The notes under the pieces: generated by a model
Told to the model about the DNA's origin: nothing
Databases searched by the model: none
The model's input: the letters and a program-made list of their open reading frames with translations, nothing else
Made by a program: the position numbers and the translations under genes
Origin: an uncultured Ectothiorhodospiraceae bacterium
GTDB lineage: Bacteria > Pseudomonadota > Gammaproteobacteria > UBA9214
Direction of reading: 5' to 3'
Length of the DNA: 64,000 nucleotides
Assembly (NCBI GenBank): GCA_947258515.1
Contig: CAMYIO010000012.1
Span: 1 to 64,000, forward strand
Part shown: positions 10,624 through 21,082 of the stretch, piece by piece
Numbering within the stretch: the stretch's first letter is position 1
Layout of the letters: every line of letters starts with the position of its first letter

Positions 10624-11651
10624 CCCTGACACGACCGGATGACTGGCACCTGCATGTGCGTGATGGCGCCGCACTGGCAGCGGTGCTGCCGCACACTGCC
10701 GGCCAGTTTGGACGCGCAATCATCATGCCGAACCTGCAACCGGCAGTCACCACGACCGAACAGGCCCGCGCCTACCGCAAGCGCATCCTCTCGGCCATAC
10801 CGGTCGATGCCGACTTCAGTCCCCTGATGACCCTGTACCTGACCGACAACACCACGCCGGACGACATTATCGAGGCGCATGCCAGCCAGCTGGTAACCGC
10901 GGTAAAACTCTATCCGGCCGGCGCCACCACGCATTCCGCTGCCGGCGTCACCGAAATCAGCAATACCTATGCGGTGCTGGAAGTCATGGAGAAACTTGGC
11001 ATGCCGCTGCTGGTCCATGCGGAAGTGACCGACGCGGGCGTTGATGTCTTTGATCGCGAGCAGGCCTTCATCGGCCGCTACCTGGAACCGCTAACCGTGC
11101 GCTACCCGGCGCTCAAGGTGGTGCTGGAACATGTGACCACGCGCGACGGCGTGGATTTTGTAGCCAATGCCGCCGACAGCGTTGCCGCCACCATTACCGC
11201 GCATCACCTGCTGTTGAACCGTAACGCCATGTTCAGGGGCGGCCTGCAGCCACACGCCTACTGCCTGCCGGTACTGAAACGGGAACGACACCGCACGGCA
11301 CTGGTCGAAGCCGCCATCAGCGGCAGCCGCAAGTTTTTCCTTGGCACTGACAGTGCGCCACACGCAAAAGAGCGCAAGGAAACCGCCTGTGGCTGTGCCG
11401 GCATCTACACGGCACACGCCGCAATGGAACTCTATGCACAGGCATTTGAGGACGCTGGTGCACTCGACAAGCTGGAAGATTTCGCCAGTCATTTCGGCGC
11501 GGATTTCTACGGCCTGCCACGCAACACGACGAGCATCACCCTGGAAAAACACGACTGGCAGGTACCGGACAGCTACCCGCTGGGCGATTCGTCAGTGGTG
11601 CCGATGTTTGCCGGTGAGACATTGCACTGGCGGATAAAAGAACAGGTCTGA
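10614..11651 (+). CDS. pyrC: Dihydroorotase
   Basis: LTRPDDWHLHVRDG, LYPAGATTHS, DSAPHAKERKE motifs; 345 aa. Confidence 0.95.
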   Translation: MELTLTRPDDWHLHVRDGAALAAVLPHTAGQFGRAIIMPNLQPAVTTTEQARAYRKRILSAIPVDADFSPLMTLYLTDNTTPDDIIEAHASQLVTAVKLYPAGATTHSAAGVTEISNTYAVLEVMEKLGMPLLVHAEVTDAGVDVFDREQAFIGRYLEPLTVRYPALKVVLEHVTTRDGVDFVANAADSVAATITAHHLLLNRNAMFRGGLQPHAYCLPVLKRERHRTALVEAAISGSRKFFLGTDSAPHAKERKETACGCAGIYTAHAAMELYAQAFEDAGALDKLEDFASHFGADFYGLPRNTTSITLEKHDWQVPDSYPLGDSSVVPMFAGETLHWRIKEQV

Positions 11652-11793
11652 AATTATCACGGCTGCTCCCTGCCCGAATCGCGCATGCGATGCGCTCCTA
11701 CAATAATCGATACATCTGCGGGAGGTGAGGGGCGTGAGCAGGACGCGCAAGCTTCTCGCCGCGATAGACGCCGTACGATGGCTCTTCCCGATT

Positions 11794-11855
11794 CGCGCCG
11801 GGGACGGCGCTCCTACAGGTGCATCTATCATTGTAGGAGCGCCGTCCCCGGCGCG
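11794..11855. repeat. REP-like palindrome, type CGCGCCGGGGACGGCGCTCCTACA
   Basis: cgcgccggggacggcgctcctaca (11794-11817) and its exact reverse complement (11832-11855). Confidence 0.9.
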
Positions 11856-11864
11856 ATTGTCCGG

Positions 11865-12767
11865 TTAATAGACTCGCGTGATGGTATAACCCTGCTGCTG
11901 CAGACGTTCCAGCAGACCGGTCTTGCCTGGCAAGTGCAGGGCACCGACCGCCACGAAGGCCTTGCCCTGCCGCAGATACGGTTGTACCCGCTCGGCCATG
12001 TGCTGATTGCGATCATCAACGAGACGCCGCTGGAAGTCGTCGGCAAGCCGCTGGTCACCTGCCTGCATCGAGGCTTCACTGATCGCCAGCAAACGGCCCA
12101 GGTCACGTTGCTTGTAAGCGGCCAGCAACTCTGCCTGCATGCTATCCAGCACCTCGAGATTCTCAACCGCATCCCTCAGCAGGGTAACCTGGTCGGCCTC
12201 GGGCATGCTGTCAAACAGCTGCAGCTGCTCCTGCATGGTTTCCAGTCCGTATACCGCCTTACCCTGCTGCACAGCATCCTGGTACAGCACCCGATCCAGT
12301 ACCTCGCCCGTTTCAAGCGCCGGCGTCGACAGGGTGACCGCCACCGCCCACGGCTTCATGCGGTTCAGCACCAGCTCGGGTATACCGCGTGATGCAATCG
12401 CCGCGGATACCTGTGCGTACAGTGGCGCACCGATAATATCCGCCAGGGTACGACCATCCAGCATCAGCATGGCGCTACTTGAATACTTCATGGCATCTGC
12501 ATCCATCAGTATTTCCAGCACGACACTGTTCGAAGCATCGAATGCCTGCCTGACCGGTGCCGGCAGATTCAGCACGCCGGGGTCTTCCGAATGGATAGTA
12601 CCCAACAGCCAGGACGATGGCTGACCTGGCTTGCCGATCTCCCATAACAGGCCATGACTTTTATCAGTGTCAGCCCGGGTAATGGTCGCCAGCAAAAGCA
12701 GCAGCATCACGGCCAGCCATCGCGCCGCATCGAATGGACGCTTCGTCACTGCAATCTGGTTAGGCAT
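11865..12767 (-). CDS. TraB/GumN family protein
   Basis: GLLWEIGKPGQPSSWLLGTIHSEDPGVLNLP... AFVAVGALHLPGKTGLLERLQQQGY. Confidence 0.9.
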   Translation of the reverse strand: MPNQIAVTKRPFDAARWLAVMLLLLLATITRADTDKSHGLLWEIGKPGQPSSWLLGTIHSEDPGVLNLPAPVRQAFDASNSVVLEILMDADAMKYSSSAMLMLDGRTLADIIGAPLYAQVSAAIASRGIPELVLNRMKPWAVAVTLSTPALETGEVLDRVLYQDAVQQGKAVYGLETMQEQLQLFDSMPEADQVTLLRDAVENLEVLDSMQAELLAAYKQRDLGRLLAISEASMQAGDQRLADDFQRRLVDDRNQHMAERVQPYLRQGKAFVAVGALHLPGKTGLLERLQQQGYTITRVY

Positions 12768-12901
12768 ATTCCGGACTCCCGCTGTCAGTTTGTTGTCTCT
12801 GGTAGAAACAGGCCGTTGCAGACCGCCACACCGGAACCGCCTGTACAGACTTCACATTATGCAGCATCGCCAAACCCGGGGCGATTCGGTATGCTTGATC
12901 G

Positions 12902-13567
12902 ATGACCACTGCCGAAGATAAAACGTACATCGCGAGGCGATTCCGGGGATTCCTGCCCGTTGTTATCGATGTTGAAACAGCGGGTTTCAATGCGAAACGC
13001 GATGCCCTGCTGGAAATTGCCGCGGTGATCCTGGAAATGGGCGAGAGCGGTATTATTCGTCGCGGCAAAACCATTGCCTGCCACGTGGAACCTTTCCCCG
13101 GCGCCAACCTCGACCAGGAATCGCTGGAATTTACCGGTATTGACCCCTATCACCCGTTTCGCATGGCCAGGCCGGAGCACGAGGCGCTGGAACATATCTT
13201 CAAGCCGGTACGCCGCGCCGTCAAGGACAGCGGCTGCAACCGTGCCATACTGGTCGGCCACAATGCCGCCTTTGACCTGTCATTCCTGAATGCCGCGGCG
13301 ACCCGGACCGGCATCAAACGCAACCCGTTCCATCCCTTCAGCACCTTTGACACCGTCAGTCTCGCCGCCCTCGCCTACGGCCAAACCGTGCTGGCACGCG
13401 CAGTTAAAGCCGCCGGTTTTGACTGGGATAGTGAAAAAGCGCATTCCGCGGTTTATGATACCGAGCGCACGGCCGACCTGTTTTGCGCGGTTATCAACCG
13501 CTGGAATGAATTCAATCCGCAGCAGTCCGGTAACATAACAGCCATTAAAGCTACAGAAGGTATCTAA
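12902..13567 (+). CDS. rnt: Ribonuclease T
   Basis: [30 protein letters not shown]; ...[10 protein letters not shown]; ...[15 protein letters not shown] (DEDDh exonuclease). Confidence 0.95.
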   Translation: MTTAEDKTYIARRFRGFLPVVIDVETAGFNAKRDALLEIAAVILEMGESGIIRRGKTIACHVEPFPGANLDQESLEFTGIDPYHPFRMARPEHEALEHIFKPVRRAVKDSGCNRAILVGHNAAFDLSFLNAAATRTGIKRNPFHPFSTFDTVSLAALAYGQTVLARAVKAAGFDWDSEKAHSAVYDTERTADLFCAVINRWNEFNPQQSGNITAIKATEGI

Positions 13568-13571
13568 AACC

Positions 13572-14123
13572 ATGCCGCAACCTGAACTACAAGAACAGAT
13601 CCTGCAAACCCATGCGGGCCTTATCCACCGTGTCGTCATGCATTGCAACAATCCCGGTTCGGTCCCGGACATGGAGCAGGTGTTGCAAATGGCTGCCGAT
13701 AATGACTGGACAACCCTGGTGACCGCCATCCGCGACATCATGTCCGGCAACCGCGAAGAGTCCATGCTGCTGCTACTGGATGATGAAGACCGCGTGATTG
13801 TGGAATCGATCCTCAGAGGCCTGCAGGATCCGGGCACCCTGCCCAGCCTGGAGACCGACATCGATTCCAGCATGGCGGCACCCGGCATAGCCGGCCTGAT
13901 ACATGCATCCCGCAACGGTAATGCGCAGGCGCTGCAAATCATTGGCAACATGGCGTCACAAATGCTGGAGGCCGGCGGTGACATGGGCATCCTGGCAGGG
14001 CGCATCCGCCCGCTGGTCGAGGGTGAACGCGATGCCGACAAGCTCACGGAAAAGATGGGCGATAAGGGTCAGAAGCTGATGCTGGAAATTATTGAAGAAC
14101 TGCTTAAGCTTGAAGCGAACTGA
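13572..14123 (+). CDS. Hypothetical protein downstream of rnt
   Basis: 183 aa ORF, 4 nt after rnt stop, no family recognised. Confidence 0.75.
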   Translation: MPQPELQEQILQTHAGLIHRVVMHCNNPGSVPDMEQVLQMAADNDWTTLVTAIRDIMSGNREESMLLLLDDEDRVIVESILRGLQDPGTLPSLETDIDSSMAAPGIAGLIHASRNGNAQALQIIGNMASQMLEAGGDMGILAGRIRPLVEGERDADKLTEKMGDKGQKLMLEIIEELLKLEAN

Positions 14124-14141
14124 AACCTGATTAATATTACC

Positions 14142-14211
14142 TGTAGGAGCGGATCGCATCCGCGAAGGTTTTTTTCATCAAAGCCCTTCGCGGATGCGAT
14201 CCGCTCCTACA
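14142..14211. repeat. REP-like palindrome, variant TGTAGGAGCGGATCGCATCCGCGAAGG, between convergent genes
   Basis: tgtaggagcggatcgcatccgcgaagg (14142-14168) and reverse-complement arm ending at 14211. Confidence 0.9.
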
Positions 14212-14228
14212 CCAAATCTTACTAGAAA

Positions 14229-14549
14229 CTAGGCGTTATCGACGGCCTGCTGGACCATCTTTTGCAAATCACCCTTCTGGTAAAGCTCCAGGGTGATATC
14301 ACAACCACCGATCAGCTCGCCATTGATGTACACCTGGGGAAAGGTTGGCCAATTGGCGTAGCGTGGCAGATTCTGGAAAACTTCAGGATCCGCCAGTACG
14401 TTCACATGGGCAAACTCCTGACCACAGGCGGCCAGTGCCTGTGCGGTACGGCTGGAATAGCCACACTGCGGCAGCTGCGGCGTTCCCTTCATGAAAATCA
14501 CGACCGGGTTTTCCTTCACGGTAGTATCGATCCTTTCCATTACATCCAT
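14229..14549 (-). CDS. grxD: Monothiol glutaredoxin, Grx4 family
   Basis: VIFMKGTPQLPQCGYSSRTAQAL; WPTFPQVYINGELIGGCDI. Confidence 0.95.
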   Translation of the reverse strand: MDVMERIDTTVKENPVVIFMKGTPQLPQCGYSSRTAQALAACGQEFAHVNVLADPEVFQNLPRYANWPTFPQVYINGELIGGCDITLELYQKGDLQKMVQQAVDNA

Positions 14550-14636
14550 TCATCTGTCCTCGGTTAAGTACGTTGAATACAGCTTTCAGTATTCAGGTCA
14601 TTGTAGCCCTGGCCTGGCACGATAAAAAGCAACCAT

Positions 14637-16418
14637 TCAAGGGGATTTATCAACATTTCTCTGCAACCAGAACTCCAGCAGGGCGAGGTGCCATAACTTG
14701 CTGCCCAACAGCGGCGTATGCGCCTCTTCAGGATAATCCAGCAAGGCTCGCACATACGCACGCTGGAACAGTCCACGTTCCCTGCAGGCCCGTGACTCCA
14801 GCACCTCGCGCATGAATTCCAGTACCTTGCCACGCACAAACTTCAGCGAAGGCACCGGAAAATACCCCTTGGGACGATCGATGATCCTGTCAGGCAGCAG
14901 GTCACGTGCAATCATCTTCAATGGATATTTGCCACCGGATTTAAGCTTTATTGCAGACGGCATACGCGCCGCCAGCTGCACCAGTTCCTGGTCCAGGAAC
15001 GGCACCCGTGATTCCAGCCCCCAGGCCATGGTCATGTTATCAACGCGCTTTACCGGGTCGTCCACGATCAGTGTGGTCACATCATAGGCCAGCACGCGGT
15101 TTATAAACTCTTTTGACTGAAACCGCGACAGGCCGTGTGCAACACGCGGCGACGTGTAGTCGATCCCATGGTGACCGGAGGTGACCATTGACCTGTATTC
15201 TTCATGGGTGCGATCGAAATACAGCGGTCGAAAGCGTTCGATGTCAGTGCCGCTCGCTGCCTGCATCTGCTGGTACCAGAAATAACCCGCGAACACCTCG
15301 TCGGCGCCCTGCCCGCTCTGCACCACCTTGACCTGCTGCGAGACACGTTCGCCAAGCAGGTAAAAGGCCACGGCATCCTGACCCACCATGGGTTCTGCCA
15401 TATTGTCAATGGCCTCCGGCAAGCGCGAGAGCACCTCCTCGTTGGGCACGGTAAAACGGTGGTGTTGCGTGCCATACAAATCGGCGACCAGATCGGAGCA
15501 TTCAAACTCGTTGCCCTTCTCTTCCGGCTCATCTTCAAAACCGACAGAGAAGGTCAGCAGCTCACCGCCTCCGGCTTCTGCCAGCAAGGCAACCAGCAGG
15601 CTGGAATCAAGCCCGCCCGATAACAGGATACCGACCGGCACATCCGCAATGGCGCGTCGTTTTGTAACCGCCTTCCGCAGGGCATCATGAATCGCATCGA
15701 TCCATTCCCATTCACTCATGTCCCTGTCCAGCGGGGTGGTATCAAGCTGCCAGTAGCGCCTCAGGGTGCGTTCGCCACGCAGACTGAATGTCTGGCTATG
15801 GCCGGGGCGCAACTTGCGCAGCCCCTGCAGCAGGGTTCGCGGTGCCGGGACCACCGCATGCAGGGAGAAATGATGATGCAGCGCAACCGGGTCAATCGCG
15901 GTATCAAGATTACCACCGGCCAGCAAGGCCTGGCTGGTGGACGCAAAGCGCACACCCTGACGGGTAATACTGTAATAGAGTGGTTTAATACCAAAGCGAT
16001 CACGCGCCATGAACAGTTGCTGCGTGTTGCTGTTCCAGATAGCGAAGGCAAACATCCCTTGCAGATGCTGCGTGCAGTCCTCTCCCCATTCCGCATAGGC
16101 CTTCAGGATAACCTCGCTATCGCCGTCTGAAAAAAAACGGTATCCCTTGTGCCGCAACTGTTCACGCAGTTCCGGGTAATTATAAATCGTGCCGTTGAAC
16201 ACCAGCACCAGTCCCAGCACGTCATCCACCATGGGCTGACCCGAACGCTCGGAAAGATCAATCACCGCGAGGCGTCGATGACCGAACGCCAGCGGCCCGG
16301 AAAAATACTCGCCACTCGCATCCGGGCCACGACGTGCCAGTGTCGCGGCCATTCGCCTTAATGCCGCCCTGTCAGGCGCCGTACCGTCAAAACGAAGTTC
16401 GCCGCATATTCCGCACAT
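14637..16418 (-). CDS. Asparagine synthase-type amidotransferase, probable N-acetylglutaminylglutamine amidotransferase
   Basis: MCGICGELRFDGTAPDRAALRRMAATLARRGPDASG; PVGILLSGGLDSSLLVALL; closest recalled family is the NAGGN amidotransferase. Confidence 0.8.
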   Translation of the reverse strand: MCGICGELRFDGTAPDRAALRRMAATLARRGPDASGEYFSGPLAFGHRRLAVIDLSERSGQPMVDDVLGLVLVFNGTIYNYPELREQLRHKGYRFFSDGDSEVILKAYAEWGEDCTQHLQGMFAFAIWNSNTQQLFMARDRFGIKPLYYSITRQGVRFASTSQALLAGGNLDTAIDPVALHHHFSLHAVVPAPRTLLQGLRKLRPGHSQTFSLRGERTLRRYWQLDTTPLDRDMSEWEWIDAIHDALRKAVTKRRAIADVPVGILLSGGLDSSLLVALLAEAGGGELLTFSVGFEDEPEEKGNEFECSDLVADLYGTQHHRFTVPNEEVLSRLPEAIDNMAEPMVGQDAVAFYLLGERVSQQVKVVQSGQGADEVFAGYFWYQQMQAASGTDIERFRPLYFDRTHEEYRSMVTSGHHGIDYTSPRVAHGLSRFQSKEFINRVLAYDVTTLIVDDPVKRVDNMTMAWGLESRVPFLDQELVQLAARMPSAIKLKSGGKYPLKMIARDLLPDRIIDRPKGYFPVPSLKFVRGKVLEFMREVLESRACRERGLFQRAYVRALLDYPEEAHTPLLGSKLWHLALLEFWLQRNVDKSP

Positions 16419-16424
16419 GGGTTG

Positions 16425-18002
16425 TTAATCCTGTTTCAGTTCGCTGGCGCTGGAGTCAGCAGTCACGGCTCCCCAGCCGCCACCACCCGGGGTCGACACG
16501 GTGAGGCGCTCACCCGTGGAAAATTCGGCACTGATCTTACCCGGCAACAGCACCCCGTTGCGACGGTTTTCGCCGCATTGACCGGGCGCGCCCGCCTGCA
16601 AGCCCCAGGGAGGGTGGCGTCGGCGCTCGGTCAGCAGGGTCACCGTGGCCGGGGCCAGGAATTCAAACTCTCTCAGCAGGCCGTCACCGCCGCGGTGTTT
16701 GCCGGCGCCTCCCGATCCGCTGCGTATCTGGTAGCGATGAACCCGCAGCGGGAATTCCATCTCCAGCACCTCGATCGGCGTGTTCAGTGTATTGGTCATG
16801 TGCGACTGGGTTGCATCAAGTCCCGCCTCGCGGCTGCCAGCACCCGTGCCACCGCCCATGGTTTCGTAATAGTCCCAGCTGTGCTCTCCCGCACGCGCAC
16901 CCATGGCAAGGTTATTCATGGTTCCCTGGCTGGCAGCGGGAATACGCCCTGGCAGTGCCTGCGCCAGCGCGCCCATGACCACGTCCACGATGCGGCTGCT
17001 GGTTTCCACATTACCGGCCGCCACCGCGGCAGGGCGTTGCGCATTCACCAGGCAAGCGGGTGGCGCAGACAGGTGGATCATGCGAAAGCTGCCGGCGCAG
17101 GCGGGGGTGTGAGCCGGCATCAGGCAACGAAATACATAAAAGACGGCGGCCGCGGCAACAGACAGCGGACAATTGATATTACCGGCCACCTGCGCGGCCG
17201 TACCGGCAAAATCGACGTTGATCTCGCCTCGATTGACCCACAGCGTCACTTCAATGGGAATGTCCACCGCACCAAGCCCGTCATCGTCCATGACATCCCG
17301 AAAGCGATAGCAACCATCGGGTATGACACGCATCTCACTGGCCGCGAGCCGTTCGGCATAATCATTCACGGCTGCCAGACCCGTGCAATAGCTGTCGATC
17401 CCCATGCCGCGGGCCAGTTCCAGCAACCGCTCTGCTCCGGCCCGGTTGGCGCTCAACTGCGCGGCCAGATCACCCTCCATCTGCGACGGCCTGGCCGTGG
17501 CAGCGACAATATCCCGCAGCGTGTCGCCGTGCAACACGCCAGCACGCACCAGCAGAACCGGTGAAATAACCAGTCCCTCTTCATCGAGGTGCGTTGATAT
17601 GGGCATGGAACCCGGTGAATCCGCACCGATATCGGCGTGGTGTGCGCGGTTGGCCACGAAGCCAAGGCAGCTATCGCCCAGGAACACCGGTGCAATCAGG
17701 GTAATATCGGGCAGGTGTGTCCCCCCCAGATAGGGGTCGTTCACAATCAGCACATCTCCCGGCGACCACGACGTCCCCGCTACCAGGCCCTGCATGGCAA
17801 ACGCCATGCTGCCAAGATGGACCGGGATGTGCGCCGCCTGGGCACAGAGTTGACCCGCGGTATCGAATACGGCGCAGGAGTAATCCAGCCGGTCCTTGAT
17901 ATTGGTGGAAAAGGCCGCGCGCCGCAGCACGGCACCCATCTCGTCACATACGGCGGTCAGGCGACTGGAAAACAGGCTCAGTTCAATCGAATTCAATGTC
18001 AT
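16425..18002 (-). CDS. Hydantoinase B/oxoprolinase family protein
   Basis: MTLNSIELSLFSSRLTAVCDEMGAVLRRAAFSTNIKDRLDYSCAVFD; HAADIG-like and GGTGAGSREAGLDATQSHMTNTLNTP motifs. Confidence 0.9.
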   Translation of the reverse strand: MTLNSIELSLFSSRLTAVCDEMGAVLRRAAFSTNIKDRLDYSCAVFDTAGQLCAQAAHIPVHLGSMAFAMQGLVAGTSWSPGDVLIVNDPYLGGTHLPDITLIAPVFLGDSCLGFVANRAHHADIGADSPGSMPISTHLDEEGLVISPVLLVRAGVLHGDTLRDIVAATARPSQMEGDLAAQLSANRAGAERLLELARGMGIDSYCTGLAAVNDYAERLAASEMRVIPDGCYRFRDVMDDDGLGAVDIPIEVTLWVNRGEINVDFAGTAAQVAGNINCPLSVAAAAVFYVFRCLMPAHTPACAGSFRMIHLSAPPACLVNAQRPAAVAAGNVETSSRIVDVVMGALAQALPGRIPAASQGTMNNLAMGARAGEHSWDYYETMGGGTGAGSREAGLDATQSHMTNTLNTPIEVLEMEFPLRVHRYQIRSGSGGAGKHRGGDGLLREFEFLAPATVTLLTERRRHPPWGLQAGAPGQCGENRRNGVLLPGKISAEFSTGERLTVSTPGGGGWGAVTADSSASELKQD

Positions 18003-18206
18003 GTGTTTTAGACCGGGCAAGGCTTCACCTCGCCACAGGGATGTTATTTTAAAGCCATATCTATCAGAGTGTTATCACGAAAGGCAAGTACAATACGGCA
18101 TATTGCATTGTCACCATGGCTGCCGTATCCTCCCATTCCCGAGTAATTTAGTCACCTATTTCATTTCCCGCGGGCATAGCCTCTGCGGTCTACCAAGGAG
18201 TAAACA

Positions 18207-18791
18207 ATGAATCCGTTAACATCTGTACTGGGCACTATTCTTTCAGGCTTCATACTGGCCATACTGATCGTCATGGGCCTTGGCATGTCAGGCCTCAACC
18301 TGTGGGCGCTGGAAGTCTGGTTCCACGTGCTGGCAGGCGTCGTCTGGATCGGCCTGCTGTACTACTTCAACTTCGTACAGGTACCCGCCGTGGGCGAGGC
18401 ACTGGGCGATGAAGGTGGCCCGGGTCCTGCCGCAATCAACAAGTATGTGGCCCCGCGTGCCTTGCTGTGGTTCCGCTGGAGCGCCGTTGCCACCTGGGTG
18501 ACCGGTGCCGCTGCACTGGAAACCATGGGTATTGGTCTCGTCAATGCCTTCACCCTGCAGGAAGGCGCCGCGGTCATCGGCATTGGTGCCTGGCTGGGGA
18601 CCATCATGTTGTTCAACGTCTGGGTACTGATCTGGCCGAACCAGAAGAAGATCCTCGGTATCGTCGATGCCAGCGCAGACCAGATTGCCGCGGCCAAGAA
18701 GGTCGCTCTGATGGCCTCGCGTACCAACACCCTGCTGTCCATTCCCATGCTGATGTGCATGATTGGCCACGGTCACGGTCTTCCCTTTTAA
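18207..18791 (+). CDS. Membrane protein related to the urate hydroxylase PuuD membrane domain
   Basis: NLWALEVWFHVLAGVVWIGLLYYFNFVQVPA; several TM helices; no cytochrome c domain. Confidence 0.65.
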   Translation: MNPLTSVLGTILSGFILAILIVMGLGMSGLNLWALEVWFHVLAGVVWIGLLYYFNFVQVPAVGEALGDEGGPGPAAINKYVAPRALLWFRWSAVATWVTGAAALETMGIGLVNAFTLQEGAAVIGIGAWLGTIMLFNVWVLIWPNQKKILGIVDASADQIAAAKKVALMASRTNTLLSIPMLMCMIGHGHGLPF

Positions 18792-18859
18792 ACAGGGGCA
18801 CCCTTAGCCGATACAGGATCATCTCGGTACAAGCAGGTCTGATTGACAGCTGTCATGAA

Positions 18860-18894
18860 GCGCAAACCCGGTCACTGGCCGGGTTTGCGCTTTT
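18860..18894 (+). terminator. Rho-independent-type terminator
   Basis: gcgcaaacccggtcactggccgggtttgcgc followed by tttt. Confidence 0.75.
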
Positions 18895-18976
18895 CAGGCA
18901 AGTGGCGATAAAATCAGGGTCAATGAATGCTGGCAGTCTGTAACGGACTGCCTTTTCTATTTTGGACAAGGTAAAA

Positions 18977-20152
18977 ATGGCAGATCACATCATGTCGACC
19001 TACAAGCGTCTTCCGATCCAGTTTCAACGGGGTGAAGGCATCTGGCTGTGGGATAACGAAAACAGACAATACCTCGATGCACTGAGTGGCATCGCCGTCT
19101 GCGGCCTCGGTCACGCCCACCCTGCCGTGACGCGGGCGATTTCGGAGCAGGCCGGCCTGCTGGTACATACCTCGAACCTTTACGGCATCGCGTTGCAGGA
19201 ACAGCTGGCGGACACACTGTGCGAGCTATCCGCCATGGACCGGGTGTTCTTTTCCAACTCGGGCGCAGAAGCCAATGAAGCGGCCATCAAGATTGCACGC
19301 CTCTATGGCCATAGCCGGGGTATCGATAACCCGGCCATTATCGTCATGGAAAAAAGCTTCCACGGCCGCACGCTGGCGACCCTGACCGCCACCGGCAATC
19401 GCAAGGTGCAGGCCGGCTTTGAACCGCTGGTGCAGGGGTTTATCCGCGTACCCTACAATGACCTGGACGCCATCCGCACCGTGGCTGCAAACAGCAACAA
19501 CGTGGTTGCAGTACTGGTTGAACCGATACAGGGTGAAGGTGGCATCAATATTCCGGATGATGATTACCTGCAGGGCATCCGCCGTCTGTGTGATGACAAC
19601 CACTGGCTGATGATGCTGGATGAAATCCAGTCGGGCATGGGGCGCACCGGAAAATGGTTTGCCTGGCAGCACAGCACTGTGCTGCCCGATGTCGCCACCC
19701 TGGCGAAGGCACTGGGTAACGGTGTCCCCATCGGTGCCTGCCTCGCCAGCGGCCAGGCCGCCTTGATGATGCAGCCGGGCAACCATGGCAGCACCTTCGG
19801 CGGTAACCCGCTGGCGTGCCGCGCGGCCATCGCCGTGCTGGAGGCCCTGAAACAGGAACAACTCGTCACCCATGCCGCCGCACTCGGCACGCATCTACTC
19901 GATGGCTTTAACACCGCCCTGTCCGGCCTCGAGGGGGTCACAGCCATCCGTGGCCGTGGCCTGATGATCGGCATCGAACTGGATCGCCCCTGTGCTGAAC
20001 TGGTGGGCAGGGCCATGGAACAGGGCCTGTTGATCAATGTCACTGCAGAACGCGTTGTACGCCTGCTGCCGCCCCTGATCACCACGGTCAAACAGGCTGA
20101 TATAATCATCGAACAGGTCGGTGAACTGATACGCGAATTCCTTACCCCTTGA
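18977..20152 (+). CDS. argD: Acetylornithine/succinyldiaminopimelate-type aminotransferase
   Basis: [49 protein letters not shown]; overlaps argF start. Confidence 0.92.
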   Translation: MADHIMSTYKRLPIQFQRGEGIWLWDNENRQYLDALSGIAVCGLGHAHPAVTRAISEQAGLLVHTSNLYGIALQEQLADTLCELSAMDRVFFSNSGAEANEAAIKIARLYGHSRGIDNPAIIVMEKSFHGRTLATLTATGNRKVQAGFEPLVQGFIRVPYNDLDAIRTVAANSNNVVAVLVEPIQGEGGINIPDDDYLQGIRRLCDDNHWLMMLDEIQSGMGRTGKWFAWQHSTVLPDVATLAKALGNGVPIGACLASGQAALMMQPGNHGSTFGGNPLACRAAIAVLEALKQEQLVTHAAALGTHLLDGFNTALSGLEGVTAIRGRGLMIGIELDRPCAELVGRAMEQGLLINVTAERVVRLLPPLITTVKQADIIIEQVGELIREFLTP

Positions 20153-21057
20153 TTATGAGCCACCAGAATTTTCTTACACTGCTTGACCTCGAGCCGGAGA
20201 CACTCCGTGGCCTGGTTAGACGTGCGATCGAGCTTAAAAAACTGCAACAGGCCGGCACTCCGCACGAGACGCTGAAGCACAAGATACTCGCCATGGTGTT
20301 CGAGAAATCCTCGACCCGGACGCGCATGTCATTCGAGGCCGGTATGGCACAACTGGGCGGCCATGCCATCTTCCTGTCGCCGCGCGACACCCAGCTGGGG
20401 CGCGGCGAAACCGTCGAGGATTCTGCGCGCGTACTGTCACGGATGGCGGATGTCATCATGATCAGGACCTTCGAGCACGAAAAGATCGAGCGCTTTTCGG
20501 CACATTCCAGGGTGCCCGTCATTAATGCGCTGACCGATCTGTATCACCCCTGCCAGTTGCTGGCGGACATGCAGACCTACTTTGAACAACGCGGTGATAT
20601 CAGCGGCAAAACCGTTGCCTGGATCGGTGACGGCAATAACATGTGCCATTCCTACATCAACGCGGCACGTCAATACGGTTTTACACTGAACATTGCCTGC
20701 CCGGAGGGATACGATCCGGAAGCCGGCATCCTGCAGGCCGCTGGCGCCAGCGCGCTCATCATTCGCGATCCGCTCGATGCCGCCCGCAATGCTGACCTGG
20801 TGGTTACCGATGTCTGGGCCAGTATGGGACAGGAAGAGGAGCAGGCAAAACGCGAGCGCGCCTTTGCCGACTACCAGGTGGATAGCCGCCTCATGCAGGC
20901 GGCTGCCGGTGACGCGCTGTTCATGCACTGTCTGCCGGCACACCGCGGCGAGGAAGTGACTGCCGGGGTCATTGACGGACCACAAAGTGTCGTCTGGGAT
21001 GAGGCGGAAAATCGCCTGCATGCCCAGAAGGCCTTGCTTGAATTTCTGCTTCGCTAG
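20149..21057 (+). CDS. argF: Ornithine carbamoyltransferase
   Basis: [45 protein letters not shown]. Confidence 0.96.
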   Translation: MIMSHQNFLTLLDLEPETLRGLVRRAIELKKLQQAGTPHETLKHKILAMVFEKSSTRTRMSFEAGMAQLGGHAIFLSPRDTQLGRGETVEDSARVLSRMADVIMIRTFEHEKIERFSAHSRVPVINALTDLYHPCQLLADMQTYFEQRGDISGKTVAWIGDGNNMCHSYINAARQYGFTLNIACPEGYDPEAGILQAAGASALIIRDPLDAARNADLVVTDVWASMGQEEEQAKRERAFADYQVDSRLMQAAAGDALFMHCLPAHRGEEVTAGVIDGPQSVVWDEAENRLHAQKALLEFLLR

Positions 21058-21082
21058 ACAGGCTTGTCAGATTACCAGGACC

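Noticed and set aside
11794-11855. REP-like palindrome as an intrinsic terminator
   Set aside because: No U-tract after the stem and identical copies at other loci; better explained as a dispersed repeat.
16422-17564. 380-aa plus-strand ORF opposite hyuB
   Set aside because: Antisense shadow ORF; no recognisable protein family and hyuB is convincing.
18207-18791. Full urate hydroxylase PuuD
   Set aside because: Only the membrane domain is present (194 aa); no C-terminal cytochrome c domain, so urate oxidation is not supported.
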